Part shown: positions 10,613 to 20,465 of the stretch, piece by piece | Layout of the letters: each line of letters begins with the position of its first letter | Position numbering within the stretch: position 1 is the first letter of the stretch | Source: Prorocentrum cordatum | Taxonomy: Eukaryota > Sar > Dinophyceae > Prorocentrales > Prorocentraceae | Length of the DNA stretch: 64,000 nt | Reading direction: 5' to 3' | Assembly (NCBI GenBank): GCA_963575745.1 | Contig: CAUYUJ010001758.1 | Location: 458,560-522,559 of the forward strand | Translations under genes and position numbers: made by a program | The notes under the pieces: model-generated | Database searches by the model: none | Told to the model about the DNA's origin: nothing | The model's input: the letters and a program-made list of their open reading frames with translations, nothing else

Positions 10613-10700
10613 ATCGACGCTAATCGATGCCAGAGATCGACGCTAAATGGACGCGAAACCGATGCTGCATCGACGCGAATCGACGCCAGTCGAAGTCAAG
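10613..10700. repeat. ATCGACGC degenerate tandem repeat
   Basis: Irregular 10-15 bp units around ATCGACGC, the reverse strand of the GCGTCGATT units at 17815-17945 and 48370-48500. Confidence 0.7.
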
Positions 10701-11039
10701 CGAGCAGGGCTCCTCTTGATCTGGCTGACGCGTGCGCCGGAGCACGAGGAGCACGAGGAGCACGAGGAGAGGACCCGGGAGCACGAGGAGCCGGGGCTGG
10801 TGCCCGGGAGGCGGGCGCCGGGCCAGGGCCCGCGGGGCGGCGGCTGCCCGGAGTTCCCGCGCAGGAACGTCCTGGCGGACGAGGCTGCGGAGGGGAGGGC
10901 GCCTCGTCCTCCTGCTCCTGTGCTGCGCGCGCGTGCGCGCACACGGTAGACTGTGCGCGCCTGTCCGGGCGCGCCTGGTGTGTCCTCTCCTCTTCTCGTC
11001 CCCTGCTCCTGTCCGGCCGTCCCCGTTCTTGGTGAGCGC
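10701..11039. other. GC-rich island between repeats, possible exon debris
   Basis: GAGCACGAG units (10740-10790) are followed by about 100 bp whose + strand reads P-G-L-V-P-G-R-R-A-P-G and G-C-P-E-F-P-R-R-N-V-L-A-D-E-A. It ends at a GTGAGC site near 11031. Other frames are also open, so no gene is called. Confidence 0.25.
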
Positions 11040-11475
11040 GCTCCTCCTCCTTGTCCTCCTCCTCCTCCTCCCTCTCCTTCTCCTCCGCCTCCTCCTCCTC
11101 CTCGTCCCCTCCTCCTCCTCCTCACTCCCTCCTTTTCCACTCGCTCCTCCTCCTTCCTACCTTTTCCTCCTCCTCCTCTTTCCTCTCATCCTCCTCCTCC
11201 TCCTCCTCCGCCTCCTCCTCCTCCTCCTCCTCCTCCCCTGCTCCTCCTCCCTCCTCCCCCCTCCTCCACCTCCCTCCTCATCCTCCTCCTCGTCCTTGAT
11301 GATCCCTCCTCCTCGTTCCACTTTCCCTCCTCCTCCTGCTCCTCCTACCTCCTCCCACGCCTCACTCCTTCCTCCCCCCCCCCCCCCCTTCCCCTCCTCC
11401 TCCTCCTCCTCCTCCTCCTCCTCCTCCTCCTCCTCGTCCTTCTCCTCGTCCTCCTCGTCCTCCTCGTCCTTGGCA
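11040..11475. repeat. Long interrupted (CTC)n array
   Basis: CTC trinucleotides dominate for over 400 bp, broken by CCC, TTC and CGT variants. Both strands give long low-complexity frames (Ser/Leu/Pro or Glu/Arg/Gly) with no domain. Confidence 0.9.
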
Positions 11476-11677
11476 GCTCCTCCTGGTAGCGCCCTCGGCG
11501 GCTGGGGGGCGCTGCCAATGGCGAGGATCACCGAACTCGTTCCACTACTCGCAAAGTGAATGCTCGCAGTCCGAAAAAACAAACTTCTGCCTCGGTGAAA
11601 TGGATCGCACATTCCCCTCGGCGGATCCACGCCATTTGCGAGTAGCTACTTTGCGAGCAGTGAAGCGAGCTTGTCTA

Positions 11678-11785
11678 GAGGAGGAGGAGGAGGAGGAGGA
11701 GGAGGAGGAGGAGGAGGAGGAGCAAGAGGAGGAGAAGCAGCAGCAGCAGGAGGAGGAGGAGGAAGAGGAGGAGGGGAGGGCAGGG
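11678..11785. repeat. (GAG)n array
   Basis: GAG array with an internal CAG block (about 11737-11750). It has the opposite strand sense to the CTC array at 11040-11475. Confidence 0.9.
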
Positions 11786-12354
11786 CGCCTGGGGCCCAGG
11801 CGCCGGCTCACCGCGGAGGAGTTGATGTGCCAGACTCTCCCTCTCGCTCTCTCTCGTTGCTCCCTCGGTTTCGGTTGCTGCCTTCCTCTACGCTCTGCAG
11901 AAGCAGCAGCGACAAGGGCGTCACCAGCACGCGAGCAGCGATTCTTTGTTTTTGTACGGGCATTGTTTCGGTTTCCGGCCAGGCGGCGTCATGCGATGCA
12001 CTCGCACAAAACAATGGTTTTTGATCATGTTTCGGGCAATTGTGCGGAAGTCCGGCCAGAATAGTAACTTGCAGGCCTTTCATCATGCGCTTCTGGCCGA
12101 TTGGACTCGCTCTCCGCAGATGGTACCGCCGCTACCGTGGCCATTGTCGGAGGCCTAGAGGTTGACACCAACACCAGTATCGGCGGTGTGCCTCCACCGA
12201 GGGAAGAAGATCCCGATCTCGGCGATGGTGGTAAGATTCTGGCTTCCAGGGTGGCCGAAGTATTACCACCAGCACCGAAATCTAGGATCATCTTCCCCCT
12301 GTGGAGGCAGCCCCCTGTGTTGGTGTTGGTGCCCATTTCCAGGCCTCCGCCAGC

Positions 12355-12571
12355 CGTGTCCTCCTCCTCTTCCTCCTCCTCCTCCTCCTCCTCCTCCTCC
12401 TCCTCCTCCTCCTCCCCTTCCTCCTCCTCCTCCTCCTCCTCCTCCTCCTCCTCCTCCTCCTCCTCCTCCTCCTGCTCCTGCTCCTCCTCCTCCTCCTCCT
12501 CCTCCTTCCTCTCTCCACCTCCTCCCCTTCCTCCTCCTCCTCCTCCTCCTCCTCCTCCTCGTCCTCCTCCT

Positions 12572-12609
<38 letters not shown>

Positions 12610-12615
12610 CTTGCT
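12355..12615. repeat. (CTC)n array grading into (CTGCTC)n
   Basis: Pure CTC from about 12358 with few breaks. The last 40 bp are TGCTCC hexamers. It is directly followed by GC-rich sequence with the HLCVE-type peptide. Confidence 0.9.
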
Positions 12616-12705
12616 GAAGGCACTGAGGCGGCCGCCTCTGTTCCGCGGCCCTGGCCGCTGGGGTCGGCTCTCCGGCGGGAAGCCCCCGGAGGGTGGGCGG
12701 GGCGT

Positions 12706-12757
12706 GCTCCACCTCTGCGTGGAGTCTGTGCGCGGCGCCGACGGCGCCGAGGGGGAA
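12706..12757 (+). other. Exon-like island with HLCVESVRGADGAE peptide
   Basis: CTCCACCTCTGCGTGGAG begins a segment encoding L-H-L-C-V-E-S-V-R-G-A-D-G-A-E. A near copy at 13083-13134 encodes I-H-L-C-V-E-F-V-R-G-A-D-G-A-E-L-E-W. The pair lies on either side of a GGA array and a family-G element. Either an exon was duplicated, or a long direct repeat flanks an insertion. Protein family unknown. Confidence 0.4.
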
Positions 12758-12764
12758 GAGGAAG

Positions 12765-12915
12765 GAGGAGGAGGGGGAGGAGGAGGAGGAGCAGGAGGAG
12801 GGGGAGGAGGAGGAGACGAGAGAGAGGAGGAGGAGGAGGAGGAGAGGAGGGGGATGAGGACGAGGAGGGAGGAGGAGGAGGAGGAGGAGGAGGAGGGCAG
12901 GAGGAGGAGGGGGGT
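12765..12915. repeat. (GGA)n array
   Basis: GGA/GAG units with ACGAG interruptions, between the two HLCVE-type islands. Confidence 0.9.
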
Positions 12916-12929
12916 GGACGAGGACTGTG

Positions 12930-13080
12930 TGTATCATAGGCGCGGCCATGAAGCCTCCCAGATCTCATGGCGCCCCTTCTTATTTCATTACGCCCCCGGT
13001 CCCCCCGCTGGGCCGCGCACGTGCTGCCGGTCATGATTTGCACCCCCCCCTCTTGGACACCCCCCTCTTGGCCGCTCCCG
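12930..13080. mobile_element. Dispersed element, family G, copy 1
   Basis: Shares GGCCATGA, TTTCATTACGCCCC(C)GG, GGTCATGATTTGC and CTCTTGGACACCCCCCTC with 33747-33930, and more loosely with 48985-49150. The complete copy at 33747 has inverted ends. Confidence 0.65.
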
Positions 13081-13082
13081 AT

Positions 13083-13190
13083 CCACCTGTGCGTGGAGTT
13101 TGTGCGCGGCGCCGACGGGGCCGAACTCGAGTGGGCCGGCTCGGCGCCTTTTTTCGAGTTCCTGGCGGTGAGCCAGCCCCGAATTCTCAG
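13083..13190 (+). other. Exon-like island, second HLCVE-type copy
   Basis: The + strand reads I-H-L-C-V-E-F-V-R-G-A-D-G-A-E-L-E-W-A-G-S-A-P-F-F-E-F. It is the better of the two copies because the frame stays open with mixed composition. No family is recognised and no splice site is proved. Confidence 0.35.
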
Positions 13191-13199
13191 GCTACCCAC

Positions 13200-13878
13200 T
13201 TTCGTTCGTCTCGATCGGATGGGCCGTCGGTCATGCTCGTGATCGTCCTCGTGATCGTCCTCGTGGTCGCCCTCGTCGCCGCCATCGCCGTCGTCATCCT
13301 TGCCCGATGGCAGGGCGGGGCCGCGCTGTCGCGCGGATTGGCACGGCGGCGCGCGAGGCGTCCCCGCCGCGCGGCGTCAAGTGGCATTGAGGCAGGAGTG
13401 ATGCAGGTGCGGGCTCCCTTTGAGCAGTTGCTGTTTTTTCCAAGTCGAAAACCAAGGCGGCCTTACCTCCGCATCGTTGCTGCAGTACGGCGCGTCGTCG
13501 GCTACGTGGGCAAGCGCACAATGTGCGGATAAAGGTGCTCGATGGATATCACTTGACGTTGGACATGAAACAAAAAGAAGCGGCATGACTTGCGCGTTGC
13601 TTTCTTCCTGCGAGCGTCGTTGCGTGATATCCGGCACCGAACCACAGCCCTGGGTCGGTTTGGGCGTTGCTGCGGCGATCGGGCCGCAAATCGGGCCACA
13701 TATTTTGCCAGGGAGTGGCGTGCCACTGCCCAGCCCCCCCCCCCGCGCTCTGCGATTCAGACGTGGCTAGTCATCGACAATCAGGGGGCAGCGAATTGTC
13801 CACCCGTGTCGAACATAGGCAGTCAATCATCGTTGGGATCCCCTATGAGCTCGCGAAACGTGCGATGAAAGCGCCGAA
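13200..13878. other. No recognised gene
   Basis: GTC-rich start (13215-13300: CTCGTGATCGTCCTCGTGG-like units), then moderately complex sequence to 13878. Overlapping short frames on both strands show no domain. Confidence 0.4.
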
Positions 13879-14035
13879 TTGGGAGCAGTACCGCCATGCG
13901 GACTCTGCCGCTGGGGATCTCTGTTGATCTCCCGGTTGGGCCGTCAAACTTGTGAGAAGTCTGCCGAACTCGGTGTGGTGCCACTTGCGAGCCCTGCCGC
14001 AAGGGCATTCGGTGGGGACGGGGCCACGGAACACC
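13879..14035. repeat. Diverged copies of the 89-bp satellite (reverse strand)
   Basis: CGCCATGCGGACTCTGCCGC and GCATTCGGTGGGGACGGGGC match the reverse complement of the 8525-10100 unit. About two degenerate units. Confidence 0.65.
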
Positions 14036-14207
14036 TGAGGGATATGGAGGGGGAGGAAGGGGAGGCGGGATTGGAATAGACGCAGTGCGATACGGATTCA
14101 AAGCGAAGACGCAATTCAACACAGGATGGCTGGGGTAAAAACGGCGCTGCACGCGCGCGGTTTCTCGTCTCAACGTGCCCCATTTTGCCGCCGCATCGCC
14201 TTGCGTG

Positions 14208-14375
14208 ACGAGCGAGCAACTCACACCCGTACCCATGGGGGGGTCGGAGGGAGGAGGCCTGGCTGTGGCTTTGGGTGCGGATTGTCGGACCCCTGGAGGG
14301 GCTCCCGTTCGAGCGGGGACCCCTCCGTCTGACAACACGCGCCCATAGCCCCCTCCGCCCCCCCTACGGATGTGG
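14208..14375. mobile_element. MITE-like element, family D, copy 1
   Basis: Left end AACTCACACCCGTACCCATG and right end ACGGATGTGGGTGCGTGTG are inverted copies. The core GGGGCTCCCGTTCGAGCGGG is shared with 56754-56945. The right end runs directly into the GT array. Confidence 0.75.
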
Positions 14376-14447
14376 GTGCGTGTGTCTGTGTGTGTATGTG
14401 TGTGTGTGTGTGTGTGCGTGCGTGCGCGCGCGCGTGCGTTCGTGCGC

Positions 14448-14531
<84 letters not shown>

Positions 14532-14622
14532 GTGCGTGTTTTTTTTTTGTGTGTGTGTGTGTGTGTGCGTCCGTGTCTGTGTCTGTGTCTGTATCTGTGT
14601 CCGTGTCTGTGTCCGTTCGCCA
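14376..14622. repeat. (GT)n array with GTGC blocks
   Basis: TG dinucleotides with GTGC tetramers (14490-14525), a T9 run (14539-14548) and TCTGTG hexamers at the end. Confidence 0.95.
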
Positions 14623-14822
14623 CCGCGCGCCTCACTCCTCCGCGCGCGGGGCCTCCGCGGCCTCAGCGCCGGTGCACCCCCGAGCGCCCGCTGCCGGGCC
14701 AGACCTCGGCGACTTCTCGTGGGGCGTCCGCGCTCTGCCCCCACGGCGCCCGCTGCTGGCGGGGCGGCGTCCTCGTCCTTGGCTTCGTCTTGAGGGGGAG
14801 GGTCCTGCGAAGCGGCTCCTGC

Positions 14823-15000
14823 AGGCTCGTCGCAGAGTTTCTGCTCCCACGGGCAGGGGGGAGGCCAAGCGGTCGGCGCCTGCGTGCGGGGTGCCCAAGC
14901 CGCCGTCCTGGGACGCCGACGGGCCCCACTACCACCGCAGCAAGCTGCTCGGCCGCGACCAGGATCTCCCCGGCCCCGCGCCTTGCAGGGCCTGGCACGT
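14823..15000 (+). CDS. Candidate exon, unknown protein
   Basis: The + frame reads [12 protein letters not shown] then [26 protein letters not shown]. It has mixed composition, unlike its repeat neighbours. Possible 3' splice sites (GTCGCAG, GGGCAG) lie at its start, and a family-E repeat follows at about 15020. No known domain. Exact borders unproved. Confidence 0.35.
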
Positions 15001-15019
15001 TTCAGCATCCCCCCCCTTG

Positions 15020-15180
15020 GCAAGGGTACCGATGCCCCCACCACTTGCCCGTTCCCCCCCCTCTGGGGCCTCGTGGGAGGCCCTCGTCGCCACCGCCGGA
15101 TTCGGCTCGAGGTTCCTGTCAGAACGCACCGTGGGAGAGGTTTGGGGAGCAGCGGCGGTGTCGATACTTGTTTGTTTCCT
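15020..15180. mobile_element. Dispersed element, family E, copy 1
   Basis: Shares GTGGGAGGCCCTCGTCGCCAC-type core, GGATTCGGCTCGAGGTTCCT and GTCAGAACGC with copies at 17215-17380 and 20340-20460. The other two read GGGAGGCCCTCGCCGCCACG and GGGAGGCCCTCGTCGCCACC. Confidence 0.75.
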
Positions 15181-15434
15181 CTATTTCGGTTCCAGGCGCC
15201 GTGAGGACTCGCACAGCAGCGTTTGCGCCTTGCCTCTGTCCGCAAGGACCCTAGCAGATCGAGTTGGCTCGCGAGGTGCCGCGGAAAAGGTTGTGTCGAT
15301 GGCTCTGGCTGTTCTTTCTCTTGTCAGCGAGGAGGTGCTTTGCCCCAGTGGCGTCTCGGCTTCGGGTTCCAGTCGGGCTCAGAATGGATCCAGAGTCTCC
15401 CCAAGGGGGTCGCGGCACTTTTTCTGGAGGGGGG
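15181..15434. other. No recognised gene
   Basis: Moderately complex sequence between a dispersed element and the GGA array. Short frames only. Confidence 0.35.
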
Positions 15435-15735
15435 TTAAGGAGGATGAGGAGGAGAAGACGGGAGACGAGATGCAGAGGAGAGTACAAGTGAAGATGACAG
15501 GATGGAGGAGGAGGAGGAGGAGGAGAAGGAGGATGGGGAGGAGAAGGAGGAGGAGGAGGAAGAAAATGAAGTGGAGGAGGAGAAGGAGGAGGAGGAGGAG
15601 GATGCGATCGACGTCACCGAGAAGGAGGATGAGGAGGCGTCACCGAGAAGGAGGATGAGGAGGAGGAGGAGGAGGAGGAGGAGGAGGAGGAGGAGGAGGA
15701 GGAGGAGGAGGAGGAGGGAGGAGGAGGACGAGGAG
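15435..15735. repeat. (GGA)n array
   Basis: GGA/GAG with a local 28-bp duplication (GAGGCGTCACCGAGAAGGAG type at about 15610-15655). Confidence 0.9.
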
Positions 15736-16129
15736 GAGGCCCGCGCGACCATCCGCCGACCAAGTGAGCGACGCAACAAAGTTATTCTGGCGAAGGGCCA
15801 AAAGATATGCAGTCGTGAGCAGTGCGGGGCAAGCGAGGCGCAGGAGGGGCGCGAGAAGGAAGAGCGGGAGCACGGAGAAGAAGGAGGTGGGGCGAAGCAA
15901 GGAACGGTGGGGCGGGACGGAGGAATGACCGGATGCTCGGAGAGAGCTTTCCGGAGCAGGGGCAAACTTGTAGCCCGCTCTACGGCGCAAGGCACCCAGT
16001 GGAGGCAGGCGCAGGGGAGTCCCTCAAGACGCGCGCTTATCGCCCCGATGAAGCTCCGGCGACGCACCATGGAGCCACGACGCGTCTGAGAGGCTGACCA
16101 GAATGGGAGCGGGGGCCGCCTCGCCACCA

Positions 16130-16570
16130 GCCTTGCCGCCGGGGCCTCCCCCCCGATGCCGCCTCGAGGCGTGTGAAGGGTGGGGCGACGTGGGTGCGGC
16201 GCCGCCGTGCGGACCCCGCGTGAGGCGTGTGCGTGCGGGTGCGGGTGCGGTGCCGCCGTGCGGGCCCTGCCGCTCTGGGGCCTTCGGCGGACTGCCGGAC
16301 GGGGCCACGCGAAGCGTGTGCGGGGGGGCGTGCCGACCACGGTGGCGGTGCCGCCGTCTGGGCCCTGCCGCTGGGGCGCATCGGTGGAGCTCCTCCGTGG
16401 GGCGGCGCGGCGTCTGCGAGGTGCGGCAGAATGGGCGCGGCGCCGCCGTGCGGACAGTGCCGCTGTTCGGCGTTCGGTGGAGCCCCTTCGGGGGCCACGA
16501 GGCGTGCGAGGGCGGTGTGCCGCAGTGGGCGCGGTGCCGCCTGGGGCCTTCGGTGGAGCCTCGCGCGGGG
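16130..16570 (-). repeat. Inverted, diverged 89-bp satellite array
   Basis: About five units of GGGGCCTTCGG(C/T)GGA, GGGGCCACG, GTGTGCG and GCGGTGCCGCCGTG(C/T)GG match the reverse complement of the 8525-10100 satellite. Units are shorter and GC-richer than there. Confidence 0.75.
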
Positions 16571-16742
16571 CCACGGAGCGCGCGGGGGAGCGCGCGCGGA
16601 GAAGGAGGAGGGGAGGTGCGGAAAGCAGCGGCAGGGCGAGGAGCAAGGAGCGAGGGCCTCGGGGAGTGACGCGGGGCGCCGCGGACACGGCAGGACGGTT
16701 GGGTCAAAGCATGGGCCGACTGCACGGCCGCCCGCGCGTGCA

Positions 16743-16788
16743 GTGCCCGCGCAGGGCCTTCCACGCGGCGTGCCGCGCCTGCGGCCCG
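16743..16788 (+). CDS. Candidate micro-exon with H-x2-C-x2-C motif
   Basis: Bounded by GCGCGTGCAG on the left and GTGAGC on the right, the best canonical splice-like pair in the first third of the window. The 46 bp encode C-P-R-R-A-F-H-A-A-C-R-A-C-G-P, a Cys-His pattern like the second half of a PHD/RING-type finger. So short a match cannot name a family. Confidence 0.35.
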
Positions 16789-16829
16789 CGTGAGCCACCG
16801 CGTGAGCTCGCTGCGGCTGGCAGTTTTTG

Positions 16830-17214
16830 CTCGGCGTATCGCGCAACAGGTTCTGGCCCACGGCGCCTCGGCGCATATCGCGTGTCACCTCTCCCGGTCC
16901 TGAAGCAGCAGCGTTTCCGGCTTGTCCCAGCCTCCCGTTACGCGGAGCGGGGCGACAGGTTGTCGGCTTGCAGGGCTTGACTTCGCCGGGGCTGCCGGTC
17001 TTTGGGGCCGACGCCACGACACGCTAGGCTTGCGGCAGACGTCCTTGGCCGTATGCTCCCGCGAGTGGGACCCCTTTCTCTTCGTCCCTCCCCCACCCAG
17101 GACTGGTGCCAGGGTTCGCGTGCTGGAGTCGAGACTGCAGATGGTTTCGATGCTACAAGCCTCGATGAGTTTTGCAGGTTGACGGAGGCGCGTAGAAGCT
17201 CAGAGGAGGCAAAA
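16830..17214. other. No recognised gene
   Basis: Mixed-composition sequence without tandem repeats. Small frames on both strands, none convincing. Confidence 0.35.
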
Positions 17215-17380
17215 AGGGGCCGATACTGTACCGCTACCCTTCCTTCGTTTTCCCTTTTTGGGGGCCCCTTGGGAGGCCCTCGCCGCCACGGCTGGATCCG
17301 TCTCGAAATCCTGGTCAGAGCGCCCCCTGGGAGAGGGCCGCGGGTAGCAGCATCGGTGCCTTTCTGTTTCCCATGTGAAA
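17215..17380. mobile_element. Dispersed element, family E, copy 2
   Basis: Shares GGGAGGCCCTCGCCGCCACG, TCGAAATCCTGGTCAGAGCG and GGGAGAGG with the copy at 15020-15180. Confidence 0.75.
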
Positions 17381-17499
17381 GTCCCGGCAGTCGTCGTGGT
17401 GAGCGAAGAGGGTCGCCATGAAGGTGTGGAGGGCTTGGGGAGCGGGTCCTGAACCGGGGTTCTCTCCCCGGGGCCAGCTCATGTCACCATTCGGGCGGG

Positions 17500-17730
17500 T
17501 GGCAATGGGGGGTGACCCACAGGGGGGTAAAGCAAAAGGCCCCCAAGGGGCCCTGCAGGGCGCCTTTTGGGGCACCAGCTGGGTCCAAAAGGGGCCCGAA
17601 AGGGCCCCTTTCGGGCCCACTGCCACCCGCCCGATCCCACTGTCGACGGCCCCGGGGCCCGTGGGCACTTGGGGCCCGAACGCGGCAGCAGACTTCCAGG
17701 GGGCCCCTCTCCTCCGGGACCCGTTGCCTT
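17500..17730. repeat. GGGGCCCC-rich degenerate repeat
   Basis: Repeated AAAGGGGCCC, AAGGGCCCC and GGGGCCC words. A related stretch lies at 47520-47620 (GGGGCCCCTGCTGGCTCCAA). Confidence 0.5.
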
Positions 17731-17814
17731 CACCTCGGGCCGCATGAGAGGGTGGGACAGGGAGACCCTGCAGCAAGAGTCACGGAAGCCTGGTGTACGT
17801 CTCTTAGTTCTGTC

Positions 17815-17945
17815 TTCAGTGTCGACTCGCGTCGATTGGCGTCTGGGAGTGGATGAGGGAGCGCCGATTTAGCGTCGATTGGCAGCGGTTTAGCGTCGAT
17901 TCGCGTAGATTCAGCGTCGACTGGCGTCGATTCGCAAGAACCGAC
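17815..17945. repeat. GCGTCGATT degenerate tandem repeat, copy 2
   Basis: Units of GCGTCGATTGGC and AGCGTCGATTCGCG at 10-17 bp spacing. Collinear with 48370-48540: both start GTC(T/C)TCAG and end with ...ATGGGAGGCTC. Confidence 0.75.
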
Positions 17946-17984
17946 AAGATGGTATGGGAGGCTCCCATGACTGGCCACATAAGG

Positions 17985-18110
17985 GAAAGGGGGGTTTGCG
18001 ACATCAGCGGCATGCAGCCTGTTTCCGCCCCGCCGCCAGGCTCATTCCTCGATGCATGGGCGCATGAGCGCCTCCCGGCGCCAGGAGGCGCCGGGAAAGT
18101 CAGCCAGAGC
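17985..18110. mobile_element. Dispersed element, family F, copy 1 (diverged)
   Basis: Shares GCATGCAGC(C/T)(T/G)GTTTC, CATTCCTCGATGCATGGGCG and CCTCCCGGCGCC(A/G)GGAGGCGC with the complete element at 57756-57955. Confidence 0.7.
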
Positions 18111-18114
18111 AGGA

Positions 18115-18276
18115 GCTCGTCCACAAGGAGCCTTCCACAAGAAACCCAACCATGAGACCCCAGGACGTCCATTAAGTTTTGGTGTGGGAACGTCACGATT
18201 TTCATAGCCAAACCATCGAAACCCAAGAAGCCTGGGGCACCCTGGAGCCAAGTGTCTCTTGGCATGGGTTTCCACC
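18115..18276. repeat. Dispersed repeat, family C, copy 2
   Basis: Collinear with 10451-10612 (AACCCAACCATGAGACCCCA, CCATCGAAACCCAAGAAGC, GGGGCACCCTGGAG). It follows the family-F copy, as separate blocks. Confidence 0.8.
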
Positions 18277-18479
18277 GTGAGTTGAGTCTCTGCCCTACCC
18301 TTTGCTATCTTGCCCTCTCGTCCCCCCAGATTCGGAGCCCGCCCACTCGCGGAGGACATAGGCTTCAGCGCGGCCCAGCTCTGCCACGCGGGCGCCTGAT
18401 CGGCGCGCGGGGCCGCCTTGCTCCCCCGCCGCCACTGCCGCGGGACCGCTGGGGGTTGCCCCCCTTTTATTCCCCTCCC

Positions 18480-19200
18480 ATCCCCCCCCCCCCCCACCCC
18501 CTCCTTCCCTCCCCCTTCCACTCCCTCCTCCCCCTTCTCCTCCTCCTCCTAATTTCTCTCGCCTCCTCCTCCTCCTCTCCGCCTCTCACTCCAATCCTTC
18601 TCCTCTCCGCCTCCTCCCTCCTCCTCCTCCTCCTCCTCCTCCCTCAGCCCTCCTAATCCCCTCCCTCGGATGAAGAATAGTACGTAGCTCCCCAGCAATT
18701 TGTGGATACAGAGTGAGGGGGCGGGCGCGGGGCGACTCGGGTGTCGAGCCAGCGACTTCGTCGTGGCCCTCACCTTCCCTGTCCGAGGCGCCTTCCCCTC
18801 CTCCTCCACCGCCTCCCTCTCCTCCGCCGTCCTCCCCTCCTCCTCCTAACTCCTCCCTCCTCCTGCTTCCTCCTCCTCATCCTCCTCCTCTTTTCTCGTC
18901 CGCGCATCGTCCTCATCGTCGTCGTCGTCGTCGTCCGTCGGTCCGCCTCCTCCTCTGACCACCTCCTCCTCTTCCCTCCACCTTTCCTCTTCCTCCTCCT
19001 CCTCCGCCTCCTCCTCCTCCCTCCTCCATTCCCTCTTCCTCCTCCTCTTCCTCCCCCATCCCGATCCTCCCCCCTTCTTTCCGTCGTCGTCCTCCTCCTG
19101 CCCGTCCTCCTCCCTCCTGCCCTTCCTCCTGTCTCGTCGTCCCCCTCCGTCCCCCTCCTTTTCCTCCTCGCCCTCGTGGGCGAGGAGGAAAAGGAGGGGG
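18480..19200. repeat. Interrupted (CTC)n-rich region
   Basis: CTC/TCC arrays at 18485-18655 and 18785-19190 with a GTC block (18918-18940) and a palindrome near 19160-19205 (CCCCTCCTTTTCCTCCTCG against CGAGGAGGAAAAGGAGGGG). 18660-18780 is a small non-repetitive gap. Confidence 0.85.
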
Positions 19201-19237
19201 GGACGGAGGGCGCTTTCCCAAACCAATGCGAGCAAGC

Positions 19238-19800
19238 CCGCCGCAGGCGCCGATTTGCGTGCTCTGACAAGTTCAGCGCCGGGGGGATCGCTGGGGGCCA
19301 CCCGGAACGAATGCAACAACAGCCCGCCGCAAGCCAAATTTTTGGCTTGTTCAGTGAGCGCAGTTTGGGTCGCGGGTGGGTCGCGGGCTCTCCACCTCCA
19401 CCTGGAAGGAATTCAATAACAGCCCGCCGCAGGCGCCGAACATTTTGATTTGTACACTGAACGCGGTTTGTGTCGCAGGTTCTCCACCTGGAACGACTGC
19501 AAAAGAAACCCGCCGCAGGCGCCGAAAATTTTGATTTGTACACTGAACGCGGTTTGGGTCGCGGGTGGATCGCAGGTTCTCCACCTGGAAAGAATGCAAA
19601 GGAAGCCCGCCGCAGGCGCCAACATTTTTTTTGGTGGGTCGCGGGATGGGTCGCGGGGTGGGTCGCGGTGGGTCGCGGGTGGGTCGCAGTGGGTCGCGGG
19701 TGGGTCGCGGGCGCGTTGTGGGTCGCGGGTGGGTCGCAGGTTCTTCACCTGGAACGAATGCAAAAGAAACCCGCCGCAAACGCCGAAAACTTTGGGTGGG
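19238..19800. repeat. Tandem repeat around CCCGCCGCAGGCGCCGA
   Basis: Five or six units of roughly 84-120 bp. Landmarks are CCCGCCGCAGGCGCCGA, ATTTTGATTTGTACACTGA, ACGCGGTTTG and TCTCCACCTGGAA. Peptides from several frames repeat accordingly and are not genes. Confidence 0.85.
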
Positions 19801-20112
19801 TCGCCGGGTGGGTCGCGGGTGGGTCCGGGGTGGGTCGCGGTGGGTCGCGGGTGGGTCGCGGATGGGTCGCGGGGTGGGTCGCGGGGTGGGTCGCGGGTGG
19901 GTCGCGGGTGGGTCGCGGGTGGGTCGCCGGTGGGTCGCGGGTGGGTCGCCGCGGGGGTCTCGGGCTGGGTCGCCGCTGGGTCGCGGAATGGGTCGCGGGT
20001 GGGTCGAGGGTGGGTGGGCGGGGTGGGGTCGGCGGGTTTGGGTCGCGGGGTTGGTCGCGGGTGGGTCGCGGTGAGTCGCGGATGTGGGTCGCGGGGGGGT
20101 CGGGGGGGGGGT
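19630..20112. repeat. (GGGTCGCGG)n minisatellite
   Basis: About 45 units of GGGTCGCGGGT with 1-3 base changes. It grew from the GGTTTGGGTCGCGGGTGGG segment of the neighbouring tandem unit, which it overlaps and interrupts. Confidence 0.9.
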
Positions 20113-20129
20113 CGCGGGCGGGACGACGA

Positions 20130-20161
20130 CAACAAACAACACACAACAAACAACAAACAAC

Positions 20162-20206
<45 letters not shown>

Positions 20207-20270
20207 GAACAAGAACAACAAACACAATTGAACAAAAACAACACCAACAACAACAACAGTAACAATAAAC
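20130..20270. repeat. (CAA)n array
   Basis: ACAACAACA with AAC and GAACAA variants, an AT-richer island directly after the G-rich minisatellite. Confidence 0.95.
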
Positions 20271-20339
20271 CGCATCGCGGAATTCCACTTCAGCCACGCA
20301 CGCAGGGACAGTGAATAACCGTTCGGTTCAGCCCCCTCA

Positions 20340-20460
20340 CTCTGACCCATACCTCTACCCGTCGACCGTTTTCCCCTTGTGTTGGCCTCTTGGGAGGCCC
20401 TCGTCGCCACCGCTGAACCGCTGGACCTGGCTTCCGAGTGCCCACGGTGATATCAGATTG
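20340..20460. mobile_element. Dispersed element, family E, copy 3
   Basis: TTGGGAGGCCCTCGTCGCCA and the following CGCTGAACC match the start of the copies at 15020 and 17215. The 3' half is diverged. Confidence 0.6.
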
Positions 20461-20465
20461 GCAGC

